Below are positions 62,192 through 64,000 of a stretch of 64,000 bases of DNA, in pieces. The notes beneath the pieces were generated by a model. It was not told the DNA's origin. It saw nothing but the letters and a program-made list of their open reading frames with translations, and searched no databases. A program made the position numbers and the translations under genes. The DNA is from Ardenticatenaceae bacterium (GTDB taxonomy: Bacteria; Chloroflexota; Anaerolineae; Promineifilales; Promineifilaceae): assembly GCA_020634435.1 (NCBI GenBank), contig JACKBS010000007.1:248001-312000 (forward strand). The letters are read 5' to 3'. Position 1 is the stretch's first letter; every line of letters begins with the position of its first letter.

Positions 62192-64000
62192 ATTACTCCG
62201 CATTTTCCCTCTTGCCATGATCATGGGGCTGCTGCTAGGGCTGGCCAATACGCCCCGCGTGGTTCCTGCACCAGCGGCCAAAGTTGCGCCGGCCGTACCC
62301 GCCGCAGCTTCCTCTGCCTCCAATGCTGCACCGTATGCACTCACCGCACGCTTGCAAACCATCCCCGACAGCTACGAGCTGCTGGCCGAAAACCAGAACT
62401 TCCAGCTGTATGCCAACCGGGAGACGCTGGCATTTAAGGTGGTAGACAAGCGCAGCGGCTACATCTGGCACTCCAACCTGGATGAAAAAGCTGAGGAAGA
62501 CCGGCTCAATAAGACGTGGACCGCTTTTGCCCAAAGCGGCATCAGCATTGATTACCTGGACGAAAAAGCAACCGACGAGCGAGCTTCAATCACCAATTCA
62601 GAGCACACGATTGATTTTCAGACAAACGACCAGGGGTTTGCCGCCACGGTACATTTTCTGGACCCATCGATCACGATGGTGGTAAACGTCACGCTGGAAG
62701 CCGACGGCGTGCGGGTAGAAGTGCCGCATGACGGCATTAAGGAAGAAGACCCGGCGTTCAAATTGGGTCTGCTGTACGTGTATCCTTTCTTTGGCGCGGT
62801 GCGGGATGACAGCATTCCCGGCTACATGTTCATTCCCGATGGGGCTGGCACGATTGTGCGTTTTGCGGCCGAAACGAAGGCGCAAAATATGTTTTACGGC
62901 CGTTACTACGGCACCGATCTCGGCATGATAGGCACGCTGCCGTACGATCCGCTGGTAAATCGGCCGTACAAACTCAATATGCCCGTCATTGGCATGGTGC
63001 ACCAGGAAAAAGAAAATGCCTACATCCAGGTGGTGGAAAAAGGCGCATCCTATGGCGAAGTCCACATGCACCCTGCGGGGGTCATCACTAACTTCAGCTT
63101 CATGTACAACGCCTTCGTCTACAACCAGAGCTATTTTCAGGCGACCAACCGCTCTGGCGCAGGCGTCACGACGCTCCAACCCACCACCAATAACTTTGAT
63201 GTGGCCATCCATTACCGCTTCCTCACCGGCGACGAGAGCGATTACGTAGGCATGGCGCGCAGCTACCAGGCGTACCTGATAGAAAAAGGGATGCTGCCCA
63301 CCGTCGATCAGCCGGACAGCAACATTGGCATTCGTCTGGAGTTTCTGGGTGGTGAAAAAGAGAAAGTGTTGTTCTGGTTCCGCTCCATCCCCATGACCAC
63401 CGTGGCGCAAATGCAGACCATCCTGGCCGAGCTGGACATCCAAAACCCGGAAGTGGTTTATTACGGCTGGCAGCCGGGCGGAGCGACCTCCATGCCGCCA
63501 ACCTCGCTGCGGCTAGACCGCAAGCTGGGCAATGTGAATGCGCTAAGCGACCTGGCCGACGAGATTACGGCCGTAAACGGCCGTCTTTTCCTCTACCTGG
63601 ACCCGCAAGCCGCGATACTGGACGAAAAAGGGTATTCGCTGCGCTACGACCTGGCCATGGCCATTACCAACGTGAACCTGGTAGGCTTCAACCGGAACAA
63701 GGTGAATTATTACCTGAACGATGAGGCACTAAACGGCCGTTACACCGATCTCAGCGAAGATTTGGCCACAGAACTTAACGCGGGCTGGGCGCTGGACGGC
63801 ATTGGCTCTACGCTGTACACCGACTTCAAACCCAGTCATTTCATCAACCGCGAAGACACCATCCAGTTGTATCAATCGATCCTGGCGGAGAACAACATCG
63901 CCACCAGCTTCTACCAGCCCAATGATTATCTGTTTGGCCACATGCAAGCCTACTACGACATGCCCTTGGGCGACAGCGGTTACATTTACACCACCGAAAC
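62184..64000 (+). CDS. DUF5696-containing exported protein, 3' end outside window
   Basis: Open from a GTG at 62184 to the window end, more than 605 residues. CAGGAGTTAAGG is the ribosome-binding site and the start overlaps the previous stop. Signal peptide: LLRIFPLAMIMGLLLGLANT. An N-terminal beta-sandwich (about 65-380) contains FQLYANRETLAFKVVDKRSG and YIWHSN. From about 385 the pattern changes to alternating strands and helices (VVYYGWQPGGATSMPP, LSDLADEITAVNGRLFLYLD, LDGIGSTLYTDFKPSHF), which looks like a TIM barrel of a glycoside hydrolase. I match it to DUF5696. A role in trimming the glycan before import fits the operon but is inference. Confidence 0.85.
   Translation, partial: MAKLLRIFPLAMIMGLLLGLANTPRVVPAPAAKVAPAVPAAASSASNAAPYALTARLQTIPDSYELLAENQNFQLYANRETLAFKVVDKRSGYIWHSNLDEKAEEDRLNKTWTAFAQSGISIDYLDEKATDERASITNSEHTIDFQTNDQGFAATVHFLDPSITMVVNVTLEADGVRVEVPHDGIKEEDPAFKLGLLYVYPFFGAVRDDSIPGYMFIPDGAGTIVRFAAETKAQNMFYGRYYGTDLGMIGTLPYDPLVNRPYKLNMPVIGMVHQEKENAYIQVVEKGASYGEVHMHPAGVITNFSFMYNAFVYNQSYFQATNRSGAGVTTLQPTTNNFDVAIHYRFLTGDESDYVGMARSYQAYLIEKGMLPTVDQPDSNIGIRLEFLGGEKEKVLFWFRSIPMTTVAQMQTILAELDIQNPEVVYYGWQPGGATSMPPTSLRLDRKLGNVNALSDLADEITAVNGRLFLYLDPQAAILDEKGYSLRYDLAMAITNVNLVGFNRNKVNYYLNDEALNGRYTDLSEDLATELNAGWALDGIGSTLYTDFKPSHFINREDTIQLYQSILAENNIATSFYQPNDYLFGHMQAYYDMPLGDSGYIYTTE

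Overview
The window looks like a bacterial chromosome of the phylum Chloroflexota, probably a member of Anaerolineae or a relative. I infer this from the protein style of DnaG, RpoD, the Nuo subunits, the DUF4397, DUF5666, nSTAND and DUF5696 proteins, the many palindromic intergenic repeats and the moderate GC content. Species cannot be told from the sequence alone. No rRNA, tRNA or CRISPR array was found.

Layout. 1-4.6 kb: the end of an ECF sigma factor with its RskA-like anti-sigma factor, a repeat-rich gap, an IS5-like element inserted into a REP palindrome, and a secreted DUF4397 protein. 4.7-8.6 kb: dnaG and rpoD (macromolecular synthesis pair). 8.6-22.5 kb: a full nuoABCDEFGHIJKLM operon with a good promoter and a strong terminator. 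22.6-31.6 kb: metallophosphoesterase, an S2P-like membrane protein that lacks the catalytic glutamate, a large hybrid histidine kinase, an orphan molybdopterin oxidoreductase, then nuoN on its own. 31.6-34.8 kb (minus strand): a second ECF sigma factor with a FecR/DUF5666 surface protein. 34.8-50.7 kb: mixed accessory and housekeeping genes. These are an nSTAND-WD40 protein, an RsmF-like rRNA methyltransferase, nitroreductase, DAHP synthase, YqaA-like protein, cyclase, TetR regulator, DUF2867 protein, ArsC, a coiled-coil protein, TrpB, a membrane protein with the same N-terminal effector-associated-type domain as the nSTAND protein, a Nudix hydrolase, and an alpha/beta hydrolase broken by a 769-bp IS1-family element.

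50.8-64 kb: a glycan-use locus. A GH94 phosphorylase lies behind a LacI-type operator. It is followed by a lipoprotein sugar-binding protein, a 968-residue fused binding protein, two permeases, an NHL/TPR/Yip1 membrane protein and a DUF5696 protein that runs off the window. The genes fit capture of an oligosaccharide at the surface, import, and phosphorolysis inside the cell. No ABC ATPase and no LacI regulator are in view.

Across the window the octamer palindrome ACGGCCGT occurs about 88 times by hand count, where base composition predicts only one or two. This is a HIP1-like genome signature. Several other repeat families sit between genes, and one perfect REP hairpin lies in frame inside the nSTAND gene.
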